A stretch of DNA of 44,074 bases from [Clostridium] clostridioforme AGR2157 (GCF_000424325.1 NZ_AUJR01000043.1:1-44074); one strand, 5' to 3'. Shown: positions 31,474 through 40,137, counted from the stretch's first letter. Numbers and translations are program-made. The notes: generated by a model from the letters alone, not told the origin.

Positions 31474-32592
31474 TTACTGAGCGTCCTTGCCGAATCCCTC
31501 GTAGTTATTTACCACAATCTCGCCAGAGATGATCTTATCTTTCAGTTCCTGCACCTTGTCCTGGATATCTGCAGGGAACTTATCGCCTAAATGCTCTTTA
31601 ATGACTGCGAAATCAGTTAAGTCCACACCATCGTTAGAAATTTCCAGATAGCTGGTTGTATCCCCTTTGAAGTTACCCTCCACAACAGATTCAATCACGC
31701 TGTAGCAGGCTGTGTCAACTCGTTTAACCATAGATGTCACTACATGTCCCGGCTGGTCGTTATCCTGATTCAAATCAACGCCAATCGCATATTTTCCAGC
31801 TTCCTTGGCTGCCTCCAGAATACCTGTACCTGTACCGGAAGCCACATTCATGACAATGTCAGCGCCCTGTTCATACTGAGCCAATGTCAGTTCCTTACCC
31901 TTAAGTGGATCAATCCATGTTCCTGCATAAGACTGAAGAATGGTGATGTCGGGATTTATATATTTTGCTCCCTGCTCAAATCCAACATAGAAATCGTGAA
32001 GCACCGGAATATCCTGGCCTCCGACCCAGCCTATAATGGCATCGTCATTTACACCTTCAATCTCGGAATGAGTTGTGAACATAGCTGCCACTGCACCTGC
32101 TAAAAAGGAACCCTGATTCTGAGCAAAACTGATGGAAACCACGTTTGGCCCTTTTACAGTTGTATCGATGATAGCAAATCTAACGTCCGGATAGCTGTCT
32201 TTATATTTCTCAAGGTATTCCTGGAAATTAGAGTTAGAGCAGATGACCAAATCATATCCACCCTCGCAGCACGCCAGAAGGTTGGCTTCCCACTCGTCTG
32301 CGGTAGTGCCTTCCAGGTTCTTTACCTCCACCCCGAAATCCTTGGCTGCCTGCTGTGCGCCGGCATTACAGGAATCATTGTAGGATTTGTCACCCAGATT
32401 ACCAGAGTAGACAACAGCTACCTTTATCGGACTTTTGTCCTCAGAATCTGCCGCCTCACCGGAGCCTTCCCCTGCAGTCTGCCCGCTGCCCGCATTGCTC
32501 TCCGTCTTAGCTCCTGTGCTGCCGGATCCACACCCCACCAGACTTAATCCTAATACTGCCGCCATCGTCATTGCCATAAAACGTTTCTTCAT
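31474..32592 (-). CDS. BMP-family nucleoside-binding lipoprotein
   Basis: A 372-residue lipoprotein. MKKRFMAMTMAAVLGLSLVGC has the lipobox with Cys21, then a Ser/Gly/Glu-rich linker. The BMP domain follows: KVAVVYSGNLGDKSYNDSC, FAQNQGSFLAGAVAAM, WVGGQDIPVLHDFYVGFEQG and IVMNVASGTGTGILEAAKEA. It captures substrate outside the membrane for the transporter downstream. ATG 32592 follows GGAAGGAG; it is the first gene of the operon. Confidence 0.93.
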   Translation of the reverse strand: MKKRFMAMTMAAVLGLSLVGCGSGSTGAKTESNAGSGQTAGEGSGEAADSEDKSPIKVAVVYSGNLGDKSYNDSCNAGAQQAAKDFGVEVKNLEGTTADEWEANLLACCEGGYDLVICSNSNFQEYLEKYKDSYPDVRFAIIDTTVKGPNVVSISFAQNQGSFLAGAVAAMFTTHSEIEGVNDDAIIGWVGGQDIPVLHDFYVGFEQGAKYINPDITILQSYAGTWIDPLKGKELTLAQYEQGADIVMNVASGTGTGILEAAKEAGKYAIGVDLNQDNDQPGHVVTSMVKRVDTACYSVIESVVEGNFKGDTTSYLEISNDGVDLTDFAVIKEHLGDKFPADIQDKVQELKDKIISGEIVVNNYEGFGKDAQ

Positions 32593-32644
32593 AAAAACTA
32601 CTCCTTCCTTCACCTGAAATATAATTGTTTCCTTTTACCAAGAA

Positions 32645-32717
32645 AAAGCGTTTAGTAAAGCGTTTTTCCAAATTTATTTCGTGGTTTAATCTTATTACTA
32701 TTTCTTTAATTTGTCAA
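32645..32717 (-). promoter_or_regulatory. Promoter and tandem LacI-type operators of the nucleoside operon
   Basis: On the minus strand TTGACA (32717-32712), 17 bases, TAAGAT (32694-32689). Downstream of the start lie two AAAGCGTTT sequences (plus strand 32645-32653 and 32657-32665), 12 bases apart, each near-palindromic with a central CG as in LacI/PurR-family operators. The LacI gene ending the operon is the expected repressor. Confidence 0.7.
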
Positions 32718-32868
32718 TAGATAGATATTTCACTATATTTTTCCGTATTTTTTATGCATTATTTACAGTTTTTTTCATATATCTGGTCACGCACTTCTGA
32801 CTAATAATTTCATTATTGGTAAAAGGATTTATCTACCTCGATACAGTTTCTGACCGTCAAACAAGAAA

Positions 32869-32914
32869 ATGGCAGGAGAAGGGGTGTTTCTCACACCGCC
32901 ATATCTCCTGCCAT
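32869..32914 (-). terminator. Terminator of the hydrogenase-like gene
   Basis: ATGGCAGGAGA (32869-32879) and TCTCCTGCCAT (32904-32914) are perfect inverted repeats; on the minus strand they are followed by TTTTCTTGTTT. It separates the hydrogenase unit from the nucleoside operon. Confidence 0.7.
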
Positions 32915-32921
32915 ACCTGCT

Positions 32922-33017
32922 CTATACTTTCTTCCTACTTCCATACAAATTCCTATACTGTCCCGGCGTCATATTCTCTGAGCTCTTAAACCTCCTTGTA
33001 AAGTTGGACAGATTTCC
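32922..33017 (-). pseudogene. AraC-family regulator, C-terminal remnant
   Basis: About 31 codons read GNLSNFTRRFKSSENMTPGQ then YRNLYGSRKKV and a stop at 32922. That is the second recognition helix and end of an AraC-type regulator (compare the usual pattern ..SYFNRVFKRxxGMTPxQYR). The remnant begins within ten bases of the hydrogenase stop codon, so a deletion appears to have removed the rest. Confidence 0.65.
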
Positions 33018-33022
33018 GTCCT

Positions 33023-34546
33023 TTAGTCCACCAGCTTATCCAGTTCCTTCACATGCTCTGTCTCATTGGAGGTCTTATGCTTTGCCTTGGATGCGTACAG
33101 ATTCACGGAAGCCTGGGACTTCTTAATAGGCTGCATGGTGCCTGCTCCGGCCACGCATCCTCCCGGACACGCCATTCCCTCCAGAAGGTAGCCATTGTAT
33201 TTCCAGGCCTTTGCCATGGTCAGCAGTTTTCTGCATTCCTTAAGGCCCTCTGCATTGGCTACCTTAATCTCCTTTTCCGGATAACGCTCGTGAATCACAT
33301 CCACCACGGACTTGGCCACGCCGCCTGCCACCGCAAAGTTACGGCCGTCCGCGGAAGCGTCATTGACACCTTCCGGATCTTCTTCTATCTTCTCCATGTC
33401 CACATGCCGGGCGTCAAAGATGCCGTCCATTTCTTCAAAGGTAAGGACGAAATCCACATCGCTTCGTATGTCCGTGCGCATGGCCTCCAGCTTCTTGGCT
33501 GCGCAGGGACCGATGAATACAACCTTTGCATTGGAATGGTGACGCTTAATCAGCCTTGCTGTCAGAGTCATGGGTGTCAATGCCATGGAAATACAGTCCG
33601 CATGCTCCGGGAACAGCTTCTTAGCCATCATGGACCAGGCCGGGCAGCAGGACGTAGCCATAAAAGGAAGCTTTTCCGGCACTTCCCGGATGAAGTCAAT
33701 TGCCTCCTGGGTAGCGCACAGGTCGGCTCCCACCGCCACCTCAAATACGTCCGCAAACCCCAGCGCCTTCATGGCTGCACGCAGCTTGCCAGGCGTCACC
33801 TTGGGACCGAACTGTCCCACAAAAGCCGGGGCAACTGCCGCATAAACCCTTTCCCCTGACTGGATGGCCCGTATAACCTGGAATATCTGCGACTTATCCG
33901 CTATGGCGCCAAAGGGGCAGTTCACCAGACACATACCGCAGGACACGCATTTATCGTAATCAATATCCGCCTTTCCATTCTCATCCGTGGAAATGGCATC
34001 CATGCCGCAGGCAGCGGCGCATGGTCTTTCCTGGATAATGATGGCCTTATAGGAACAAACATCCGCGCATCTTCCGCATTTGATGCATTTGTCGTCATTG
34101 ATGTGGGAGCGGCCATTGGTCCTGTCCAGCTTGATGGCATCCTTAGGACACACCTCCTCACAGGGATGGGCCAGGCAGCCCTGACAGCCGTCTGTTACAA
34201 ATACCCGCTTTTCATGACAGGCATTACAGGCAAATTTAATCACATTAATCAGAGGAGGCGTATAATAGGTCTCCGGTCTGTCTGCCGCCTCTATGTTATC
34301 CGAAACCGGTGCATGTTCCGCCGCGCTGCGGTACGGAAGCCCCATGGCCAATCTGAGCCGTTCCCCGACAATGGCCCGCTCCAAAAAAACATCATTACGG
34401 AAATTACCCACTTCTCCCGGTATAATTTTATACGGAAGCTCTTCAATACGTTTATCCACCGGCCATTCCGTATGATAGGCCATCCTTGCCACTTCCCTGA
34501 ATATCCTGTGTCTGATTTCCTGTATACGTGTCTCCACTCCTCGCAT
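33023..34546 (-). CDS. Monomeric [FeFe] hydrogenase-like protein
   Basis: A 507-residue iron-sulfur protein. Several 4Fe-4S motifs fill residues 105-220 (CNACHEK, CQGCLAHPCEEVCP, CIKCGRCADVC, CVSCGMCLVNCP). The H-cluster motifs follow: TSCCPAW near 300, IGPCAAKK near 350 (GPC in place of the classical MPC) and EGMACPGGCVAGAG near 462. The cysteine ligands are all present. The N-terminal 90 residues are family-specific. It probably exchanges electrons between ferredoxin and protons, or senses H2 as in the atypical groups. No maturases (HydE/F/G) lie nearby. The C-terminal tail ends next to an AraC remnant. Confidence 0.88.
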   Translation of the reverse strand: MRGVETRIQEIRHRIFREVARMAYHTEWPVDKRIEELPYKIIPGEVGNFRNDVFLERAIVGERLRLAMGLPYRSAAEHAPVSDNIEAADRPETYYTPPLINVIKFACNACHEKRVFVTDGCQGCLAHPCEEVCPKDAIKLDRTNGRSHINDDKCIKCGRCADVCSYKAIIIQERPCAAACGMDAISTDENGKADIDYDKCVSCGMCLVNCPFGAIADKSQIFQVIRAIQSGERVYAAVAPAFVGQFGPKVTPGKLRAAMKALGFADVFEVAVGADLCATQEAIDFIREVPEKLPFMATSCCPAWSMMAKKLFPEHADCISMALTPMTLTARLIKRHHSNAKVVFIGPCAAKKLEAMRTDIRSDVDFVLTFEEMDGIFDARHVDMEKIEEDPEGVNDASADGRNFAVAGGVAKSVVDVIHERYPEKEIKVANAEGLKECRKLLTMAKAWKYNGYLLEGMACPGGCVAGAGTMQPIKKSQASVNLYASKAKHKTSNETEHVKELDKLVD

Positions 34547-34573
34547 ATTCCTGCCTCCTCGTTATGAGCACTT

Positions 34574-34594
34574 AGAGACCGTCTTCTGGTCTCT
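34574..34594. promoter_or_regulatory. Hairpin in the hydrogenase leader
   Basis: AGAGACC (34574-34580) and GGTCTCT (34588-34594) form a seven-base stem with outer GCAC/GTGC, about 30 bases before the ATG at 34546. Possible attenuator or terminator of the upstream pseudogene; no T-run is present. Confidence 0.35.
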
Positions 34595-34658
34595 TACGTG
34601 CGATACATGCCGCTTTTAACAGTACCGATTATATACCAGCCCATGAAAAATGCAAATA

Positions 34659-35410
34659 TCACACGTCATACACAAAATGCGGAACAGGCCGTCCGTCCAC
34701 CAGAGACCGTGTTTCCCCGTCCTGCACCGCGCCCATGTTCCTGTAAAATCCCACGGTATCCCCAGTGTGCGACGCCCTGGCAAGCCGGCGCAGCGCCTTC
34801 GTATCTTCCGGCTCAGCCCTGTCAAACCGCAAAGTCGGCCTTTTATACCGGCCGGGATAAAGGGTCTTTGCCTCCCTGGTAAACCTTGCCACCATGGCTG
34901 TTTTCTGCTCCGTATATCCATCCCGGTCATGTTCGTATTCCTTCCAGAGTCCCAGCTTCAGCGCCTCGTAGCAGCTTCCGGATGCTCCCTCAGATAATCC
35001 CTGAAATACAGCTCGTCATTATCCCCTGCCTCCCTCAGATGCAGATGGAATACCTTCTGCGCAAATCCCGCCGGCGTGTACCCCCTGTTGAACGAAATCC
35101 TCCCCGCCTTTTCCATCATGCAGATGTAGCCGCCGCGGATGACATGCTCCTTCATGGCCTGCATATCCGCGCCTTCCCTTATTTCCACCAGGATATCCAC
35201 TATGGGCTTAGCCCAGATGGATGGGATGGATGTGCTTCCCACATGACTGATTTCACAGATATCCTCCATGGGCAGGATATCCAACAGCCGTTCCCTTTCC
35301 TCCCGGTACCACTGCGCCCAGACCTGCCTGTGCTCTGTGAGGAAAACAGGGAACAGCTGCCACAGTTCCTCCAGGCTCATGCCGGAAAACGGGTCCTGTT
35401 TATCCTTCAT
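34659..35410 (-). pseudogene. GrpB-family protein with GNAT-like tail, frameshifted and internally deleted
   Basis: The first 148 codons are a GrpB/UPF0157 nucleotidyltransferase-like domain (ISHVGSTSIPSIWAKPIVDI, FHLHLREAGDNDELYFRDYL). After HPEAA one C is lost near 34973; in the next frame it continues YEALKLGLWKEYEHDRDGYT and EAKTLYPGRY. A second region starts like a GNAT domain (LRFDRAEPEDTKALRRLA) and jumps to a GNAT end (GFYRNMGAVQDGET, PVPHFVYDV), so about 100 residues of acetyltransferase core are missing. ATG 35410 follows GGAGAG and overlaps the alarmone synthetase gene. Confidence 0.75.
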
Positions 35411-36206
35411 TATCATATCTCTCCAATTTTCTCTCCCACTCCTCCTTCACCCCCTTCATCCTGCGGAAATAAGAGCTCATCTCATCCGCCATGCCTGAAA
35501 GACGGTTTAAAAGAGTGGAGAAATCCTTTAACATCTCATCGTCCTGGAAATAGGGATATACGATATCATGGTCTATCTCACTCCAGCCCTCCTCAAACAG
35601 GGTCCTTCCCTGGATTTCCACATAGTATCCCTTATATTTGATGATATAGTGGAGAGAGCGGTATATTCCGTTGGACTTAATCTCAATCAAATTCTCATCA
35701 TAAATCCTGGTGTCCCCGTTCCTGCGGTAGACCTTTGGCCTTTCCGCGATGTAATAATGCCTGGGGTCCTCATCAAAATCCTTTATTCGGTCCACCACGT
35801 AGAGACCGGGATTATTCTCAAATACGCTGGTTATATATTTATGGAAATGAATCCAATCCTCCCGGTAAAGAAAAAACACCCGAATACCAATCAGGTCCGT
35901 GATATACTTATGATAATTGCTCCTGTTTATATCCTGAAACCGTTCAAAATGTTCTTTGCGCTTGCGTATGATTTTCTCTATCAGATGGCCGGGATCCTTA
36001 GTGCGGTACCGGTAGGAATGGATGCCTGCCCTCTCAATATCATAGAGATAATCGTATACAAAATCCTTACCAATGCTGCGCAGTTTTCCCTCAACGGACA
36101 GATAGTCATCATATATGGCCGCCAGCTCCTCCCAGTCCAGACCGGCTGCCCTAAGTTCCTCAGGTTCAATGTTGTAGCTTGTCAAAAATTTTTCCTTGTC
36201 AATCAT
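35400..36206 (-). CDS. Small alarmone synthetase-like protein (RelA/SpoT domain)
   Basis: A 268-residue protein with only the (p)ppGpp synthetase domain. YRYRTKDPGHLIEKIIRKRK (substrate loop), DLIGIRVFFLYREDW (the conserved region around the catalytic Asp) and YRSLHYIIKYKGYYVEIQGR with FEEGWSEIDHDIVYPY match the RelA/SpoT fold. No hydrolase, TGS or ACT domain. It would make (p)ppGpp from GTP or GDP, but may have another nucleotide target. AGGAGG lies 11 bases before the ATG. Confidence 0.82.
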   Translation of the reverse strand: MIDKEKFLTSYNIEPEELRAAGLDWEELAAIYDDYLSVEGKLRSIGKDFVYDYLYDIERAGIHSYRYRTKDPGHLIEKIIRKRKEHFERFQDINRSNYHKYITDLIGIRVFFLYREDWIHFHKYITSVFENNPGLYVVDRIKDFDEDPRHYYIAERPKVYRRNGDTRIYDENLIEIKSNGIYRSLHYIIKYKGYYVEIQGRTLFEEGWSEIDHDIVYPYFQDDEMLKDFSTLLNRLSGMADEMSSYFRRMKGVKEEWERKLERYDNEG

Positions 36207-36271
36207 CTGGTATAATTCCTCCTGTGTGTCTAAAATGTCTGCATATCCTCACAGCCGCCGTACTCCATCCA

Positions 36272-36754
36272 TCAATGAGGTTTCATCACCAATGCCCTCT
36301 CATCCACTGCCCGCAGGGTTGCCAGTATTCCGTCCAGGTGGTCGTACTCATGCTGAATCAGCTCCGACATATCCCCTTCCAGGTCCATGGAGCAGTCGTT
36401 CCAGTCCAGGTCTTTATAATATATGATGCACCGTTTATGCCGCTTTACCCTGACCAGAAGGTCAGGAAATGACATACAATCATCCATCACGTCTATCATC
36501 TCCTGTTCAGGAAAGGAAAGACGGGGATTGATAAACAGCACCGGCGTGTCCAGGTGCCGGTAAATAACACGTTTCTTCACTCCAATCTGAGGCGCCGCAA
36601 TGGCCCTTCCCACTCCATATCGGGCCCTAAATGCCAACAGGGTATCCTTTAAATCCTCCCGCACCTGTTCCATCTGCTGCAGCTCCTCTATTTTCACTTC
36701 CCCGCTGACCTCATATAATTCAGGATTTCCCAATAACAGAATCGTCCGCTCCAC
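36272..36754 (-). CDS. Peptide deformylase, variant motif
   Basis: A 160-residue deformylase. GVGRAIAAPQIG is motif I, DDCMSFPD stands where EGCLS normally is (Cys ligand kept, preceding residues changed), and QHEYDHLDG is motif III with both His ligands and catalytic Glu. It removes the formyl group from nascent proteins; the changed motif II suggests a paralogue with altered substrate. Start GTG 36754 has GGGAGG seven bases upstream; an ATG at 36793 does not. Confidence 0.82.
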   Translation of the reverse strand: MERTILLLGNPELYEVSGEVKIEELQQMEQVREDLKDTLLAFRARYGVGRAIAAPQIGVKKRVIYRHLDTPVLFINPRLSFPEQEMIDVMDDCMSFPDLLVRVKRHKRCIIYYKDLDWNDCSMDLEGDMSELIQHEYDHLDGILATLRAVDERALVMKPH

Positions 36755-36948
36755 GTCAAAACCTCCCTCTGCGCTGTTTTCGTCCCCGTACAACGCGTTT
36801 TCCTAAGTATATCACGATTCCATCCTATTTCCAAATCCCAATTAAAGGGTACGGCAAAAAAAATCCGGACCGCCTCCATACATGGGGCAGTCCGGGCCTG
36901 TATGCCTTTTTGGAAAAGTTGGAATATACCCTGACCTAAAAACGTAAA

Positions 36949-36995
36949 AAGAGCCGTGAACCCGTTTTTTCTCAATTCCAGGGTCCATGGCTCTT
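36949..36995. terminator. Imperfect 15-base inverted repeat after the patatin gene
   Basis: AAGAGCCGTGAACCC (36949-36963) pairs with GGGTCCATGGCTCTT (36981-36995) at 13 of 15 positions; on the minus strand TTTTTACG follows. The gap 36755-37003 holds no gene. Confidence 0.5.
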
Positions 36996-37003
36996 ATATG
37001 ATA

Positions 37004-37870
37004 TTACCCGCACACAGCTGGCTCCGATCCTAAAAAACCGGCTGTATCCCAAAGCGCCCTCATCCCGTCAAGACGCCCTAAATCATACATCTGCTGTATC
37101 TTCTCCGGTCTGTTTTCTGTCCGGCTGATTTTAATAAGATGGCTGGGGCGTATAACGAAGATTTCCCCGGCAGCCTCCATGCGTCTGACCTCCTCCAGTT
37201 CCCGGTTATACATCAGGTAGCGGCACTCCATGGTTTTTATGAATTCAGGATATCTGCGGTATACCCTGCGGATAGCGGGGAGCATATGGTTTGGCTTTTT
37301 GCGGTAACCATCCGGCCGCGTAAGTATGACCAGGCTTCTTCCAAAGCCCATCTTGCGGAATGCCGCCGCGGGAATGGAGTCGGATACTCCTCCGTCCAGC
37401 AGTTTCTGTCCGTCTATTTCCACAATCCTGGAAACCAGGGGCATGGATGCAGATGCCCTGATCCATTGTATGTTCTCTCCCCTCAGGCTGTCGCATCTGT
37501 GGTATACCGGCCTGCCGGTCTCCACATCCGTGCAGGTGGCATAAAACTCCATGGGCGAAGCCTCAAAGGCGTCATTGTCAAATGGGTCCAGCCGCTCCGG
37601 CAGTTCGTGATAGCAGAACTCATTTCCCACCAGGTCGCCGGTCATTACCAGAGAGCGGAAGCTCATATACCGCGGGTCGCGGCAGTACTTCAGATTATAG
37701 CGTATGGAGCGCCCGGCCTGTCCCGCCACAAAGCTGCACCCATGGACGGCTCCGGCCGAAACGCCCACCAGACCGTCTGCCTTAATCCCATGTTCCAATA
37801 AAACATCCAATACGCCGGCGGCGTAAATGCCCCGCATTCCGCCGCCTTCCACAACAATTCCAGTTTTCAT
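37004..37870 (-). CDS. Patatin-like phospholipase
   Basis: A 288-residue hydrolase. GGGMRG (residues 9-14) is the oxyanion loop, GVSAG with Ser38 the nucleophile elbow, and LLDGGVSDSIP carries the catalytic Asp of the Ser-Asp dyad. No signal peptide, so cytoplasmic or membrane-surface action on lipid acyl esters is expected. ATG 37870 follows AGAGG at nine bases; ATG 37876 is too close. Likely its own unit. Confidence 0.9.
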   Translation of the reverse strand: MKTGIVVEGGGMRGIYAAGVLDVLLEHGIKADGLVGVSAGAVHGCSFVAGQAGRSIRYNLKYCRDPRYMSFRSLVMTGDLVGNEFCYHELPERLDPFDNDAFEASPMEFYATCTDVETGRPVYHRCDSLRGENIQWIRASASMPLVSRIVEIDGQKLLDGGVSDSIPAAAFRKMGFGRSLVILTRPDGYRKKPNHMLPAIRRVYRRYPEFIKTMECRYLMYNRELEEVRRMEAAGEIFVIRPSHLIKISRTENRPEKIQQMYDLGRLDGMRALWDTAGFLGSEPAVCG

Positions 37871-37897
37871 TTCCATCTACCTCTTTACAGACGTATT

Positions 37898-39169
37898 TTA
37901 GGTATTAGCCCTTACCTCATCCCACTGGCCATGGCCTGTCAGCCAGTTAAGAGCCTTGTGCCATTCCCTTACCACCCTGGTCTTCATGCCCACAGGCTCC
38001 GGCAGTTCATGGCGCCTGGCATTGATGCAGGACCATTCCAGACAGGAAATAAGGTCGCAGGCATCTAACAGCTCTCTGGGGCTCTTAGGCCTGGACTTTG
38101 CCATGATTTTACTGATACTGGTGCCATTCCTCAGAGACTTTACCAAATCAGCGGGATTGCACGGATGGTCCGGGAATCCCAGCTCCTCCACCAGTCCCAG
38201 AGCCCACTCTACCACGTAAAGGGATTCATACTGCCTTAAGAAAGACAGGACTTCCTTCCTGTCGGGAGCCGTATCGTGAAGATACTTCCACTCCCTGGGA
38301 GAGAAATAATCCTGGGTATTGTTATTATCAATATAATCCATCAGGAAATTCTGGGCCTTTTCCACTCCCTGTTTTTCATCCAGCAGGCATTCCGAATAAA
38401 TGGCAACACCCATAATGGCCAGGGCCCTCTTGGCGGTCTCCTCCAGGGAGGGGCAGGTTATCTGTGAAGCAGGCTCAACCGCCGGCAGCCATCCGGGTAC
38501 ATAGATGGCATTCCCGATAAGCGTCTGCATGGTACGCATCCTGCGGTCTACCTGTTCCTGGGTGATATCCTTTCCGGCCTTTAAGTCCGGCTCCTGATAG
38601 GGAAGATAGCGGGTAAAGGCGCTTCCGCCCTTGTCGGACAGAATCAGAAGCTTTTCCCCATTTTCCCCGCAGCAGAACATGCTGTCCTCTTTATCTTCCT
38701 GATTCTGGATCAGGATGATCCCCTCCAGGTCGTTTAAGACGGACACAAACATGTCCTCAATCATGGTCTTCTTGCCCTCAATATCCTCCTCGTCTTCCAC
38801 GTCAAAGGCATATTCCACCAGCACAAAACTTCTGGCCCGTCCAATCTGGTACAGCAGGTTGGTCTTAACATCCACCACCCCTGTTTTAACCTGATAAAAA
38901 TGGTCGCAGGTTCCCTCCACCTGTCTCTTTATGAACTCCTCCGCCTGCTCGCCGGCAGACTCGCTGGCCACCGCCAGACGGATTTCTATATCTCCGTTGT
39001 GCAGAACCAGGGTGTCTCCCATTCCCTCCGGGTCCAGGCCAAAGGTTGCACACAGAACTTGAATGATTTTTTCCTGTGACGGGATATCTGAGAAAATGAA
39101 TGCCTTGCCTTCATATCGCTTTGCTGGGGCTGATGTCTCTGTTGTATTCTTTTCTTCAAACAATTCCAT
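37898..39169 (-). CDS. DUF4272-domain protein
   Basis: A 423-residue cytosolic protein. The N-terminal 190 residues form an alpha/beta region (GKAFIFSDIPSQEKIIQVL, ARSFVLVEYAFDVEDEEDIE). The DUF4272 region begins near 210 (TQEQVDRRMRTMQTLIGNA, ETAKRALAIMGVAIYSECL, LYVVEWALGLVEELGFPDHP). The domain is widespread in Firmicutes with no known activity. No signal or membrane segment. It stands alone on the minus strand. Confidence 0.75.
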   Translation of the reverse strand: MELFEEKNTTETSAPAKRYEGKAFIFSDIPSQEKIIQVLCATFGLDPEGMGDTLVLHNGDIEIRLAVASESAGEQAEEFIKRQVEGTCDHFYQVKTGVVDVKTNLLYQIGRARSFVLVEYAFDVEDEEDIEGKKTMIEDMFVSVLNDLEGIILIQNQEDKEDSMFCCGENGEKLLILSDKGGSAFTRYLPYQEPDLKAGKDITQEQVDRRMRTMQTLIGNAIYVPGWLPAVEPASQITCPSLEETAKRALAIMGVAIYSECLLDEKQGVEKAQNFLMDYIDNNNTQDYFSPREWKYLHDTAPDRKEVLSFLRQYESLYVVEWALGLVEELGFPDHPCNPADLVKSLRNGTSISKIMAKSRPKSPRELLDACDLISCLEWSCINARRHELPEPVGMKTRVVREWHKALNWLTGHGQWDEVRANT

Positions 39170-39257
39170 ATAAATCTCCTTCTTGATTACACCGTATAAA
39201 ACAGTTTGATTATACTATGTTTGGTGGGAAAACACAAATTATTCCTTATATTTTCTA

Positions 39258-39821
39258 CTATTTCCCTTTAAAATAATCCGAAGCCACCATCCCATAGATA
39301 CACTCATCGCATATCCCCTGATTATTCCACCCATACTGCCGGAGGGTCCCTTCCATTTTAAGCCCGCAGGCCATCATGACCTTTCCGCTGTTCACATTGC
39401 GCGTATCGTGCCGGGCCTCCACGCGGTTGGCACCCTCCACCTCGAAAAAGAACCGAATCAGCTCCGCAAACGCCTCCTTCATGATTCCATGCCCCCACCA
39501 CTTTCTGCCCAGGCAGTAACCTACCGTCACCCGGCCGGCCTTCTGGTTAAGCTCCGGGACAGAAATGTTTCCAATGACATTTCCCTGGTCTTCCTTCCAC
39601 TCTATGGCCCAGTTATAATAATCCCCGGACGCATAAGACTGAATCCAGCCCTCCAGGATTCTCCTTGTCTCCTCCGCATCCTTATGAGGTTCCCAGGAGA
39701 GAAACTTCGTGACCTGAGGATCGTTTGCCCAGTTTCTGAACATGGCGCCGGCGTCCTCTATCACAAAAGGGCGCAGCACCAGCCGCTTTGTCTCCATTCT
39801 CACGGTTCCTGAATTCTTCAT
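39258..39821 (-). CDS. GNAT acetyltransferase (RimJ/RimL type)
   Basis: A 187-residue acetyltransferase. METKRLVLRPFVIEDAGAMF is the family start; GNISVPELNQKAGRVTVGYC, GRKWWGHGIMKEAFAELI (acetyl-CoA loop, R/GxxGxG/A-like) and NRVEARHDTRNVNSGKVMMA follow. It probably acetylates an N-terminus or small molecule. ATG 39821 follows GGAGAGG; an earlier start at 39866 lacks one. Confidence 0.88.
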   Translation of the reverse strand: MKNSGTVRMETKRLVLRPFVIEDAGAMFRNWANDPQVTKFLSWEPHKDAEETRRILEGWIQSYASGDYYNWAIEWKEDQGNVIGNISVPELNQKAGRVTVGYCLGRKWWGHGIMKEAFAELIRFFFEVEGANRVEARHDTRNVNSGKVMMACGLKMEGTLRQYGWNNQGICDECIYGMVASDYFKGK

Positions 39822-39953
39822 AAGGTTCCTCTCCTTTCCTGCACATACAAAGGATGTGCGCAGCATGATTGACTGGCAGCAGAATATTATTCTCTAATAT
39901 AGCACACATCCCGCATTTTAGGAACCCTTAATATCCTAAATTATTCCATATAG

Positions 39954-40070
39954 CTATGCTTCCTCCGCTTGCTTCTTCTTTAACTCCATAGCCCCTGCCT
40001 CTGCCCGCTCCTGAAGGATGGGATTGTCAAAACACAAAAATGCTCAAAGGCATCGGGATATGGAAATACC
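39954..40070 (-). pseudogene. Gene remnant of unknown family
   Basis: Minus-strand reading gives KVFPYPDAFEHFCV and, after restoring one T in a four-T run near 40035, FDNPILQERAEAGAMELKKK, QAEEA and a stop at 39954. Amino-acid use looks like real coding, but there is no start. It may be the C-terminus of a deleted gene. Confidence 0.35.
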
Positions 40071-40097
40071 TTTAATTAAGCTTACCTCTTTAAGCAA

Positions 40098-40137
40098 AAA
40101 AAGCTCTCCGGCCGCATCATATACCGGAGAGCTTTTT
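40098..40137. terminator. Strong bidirectional terminator
   Basis: AAAAAGCTCTCCGG (40098-40111) and CCGGAGAGCTTTTT (40124-40137) are perfect complements, with T or A runs on both sides. It ends the endonuclease III transcript. Confidence 0.9.

Noticed and set aside
36694-36975. Minus-strand frame upstream of the deformylase
   Set aside because: It overlaps the deformylase start in another frame, has no ribosome binding site, and covers inverted repeats.
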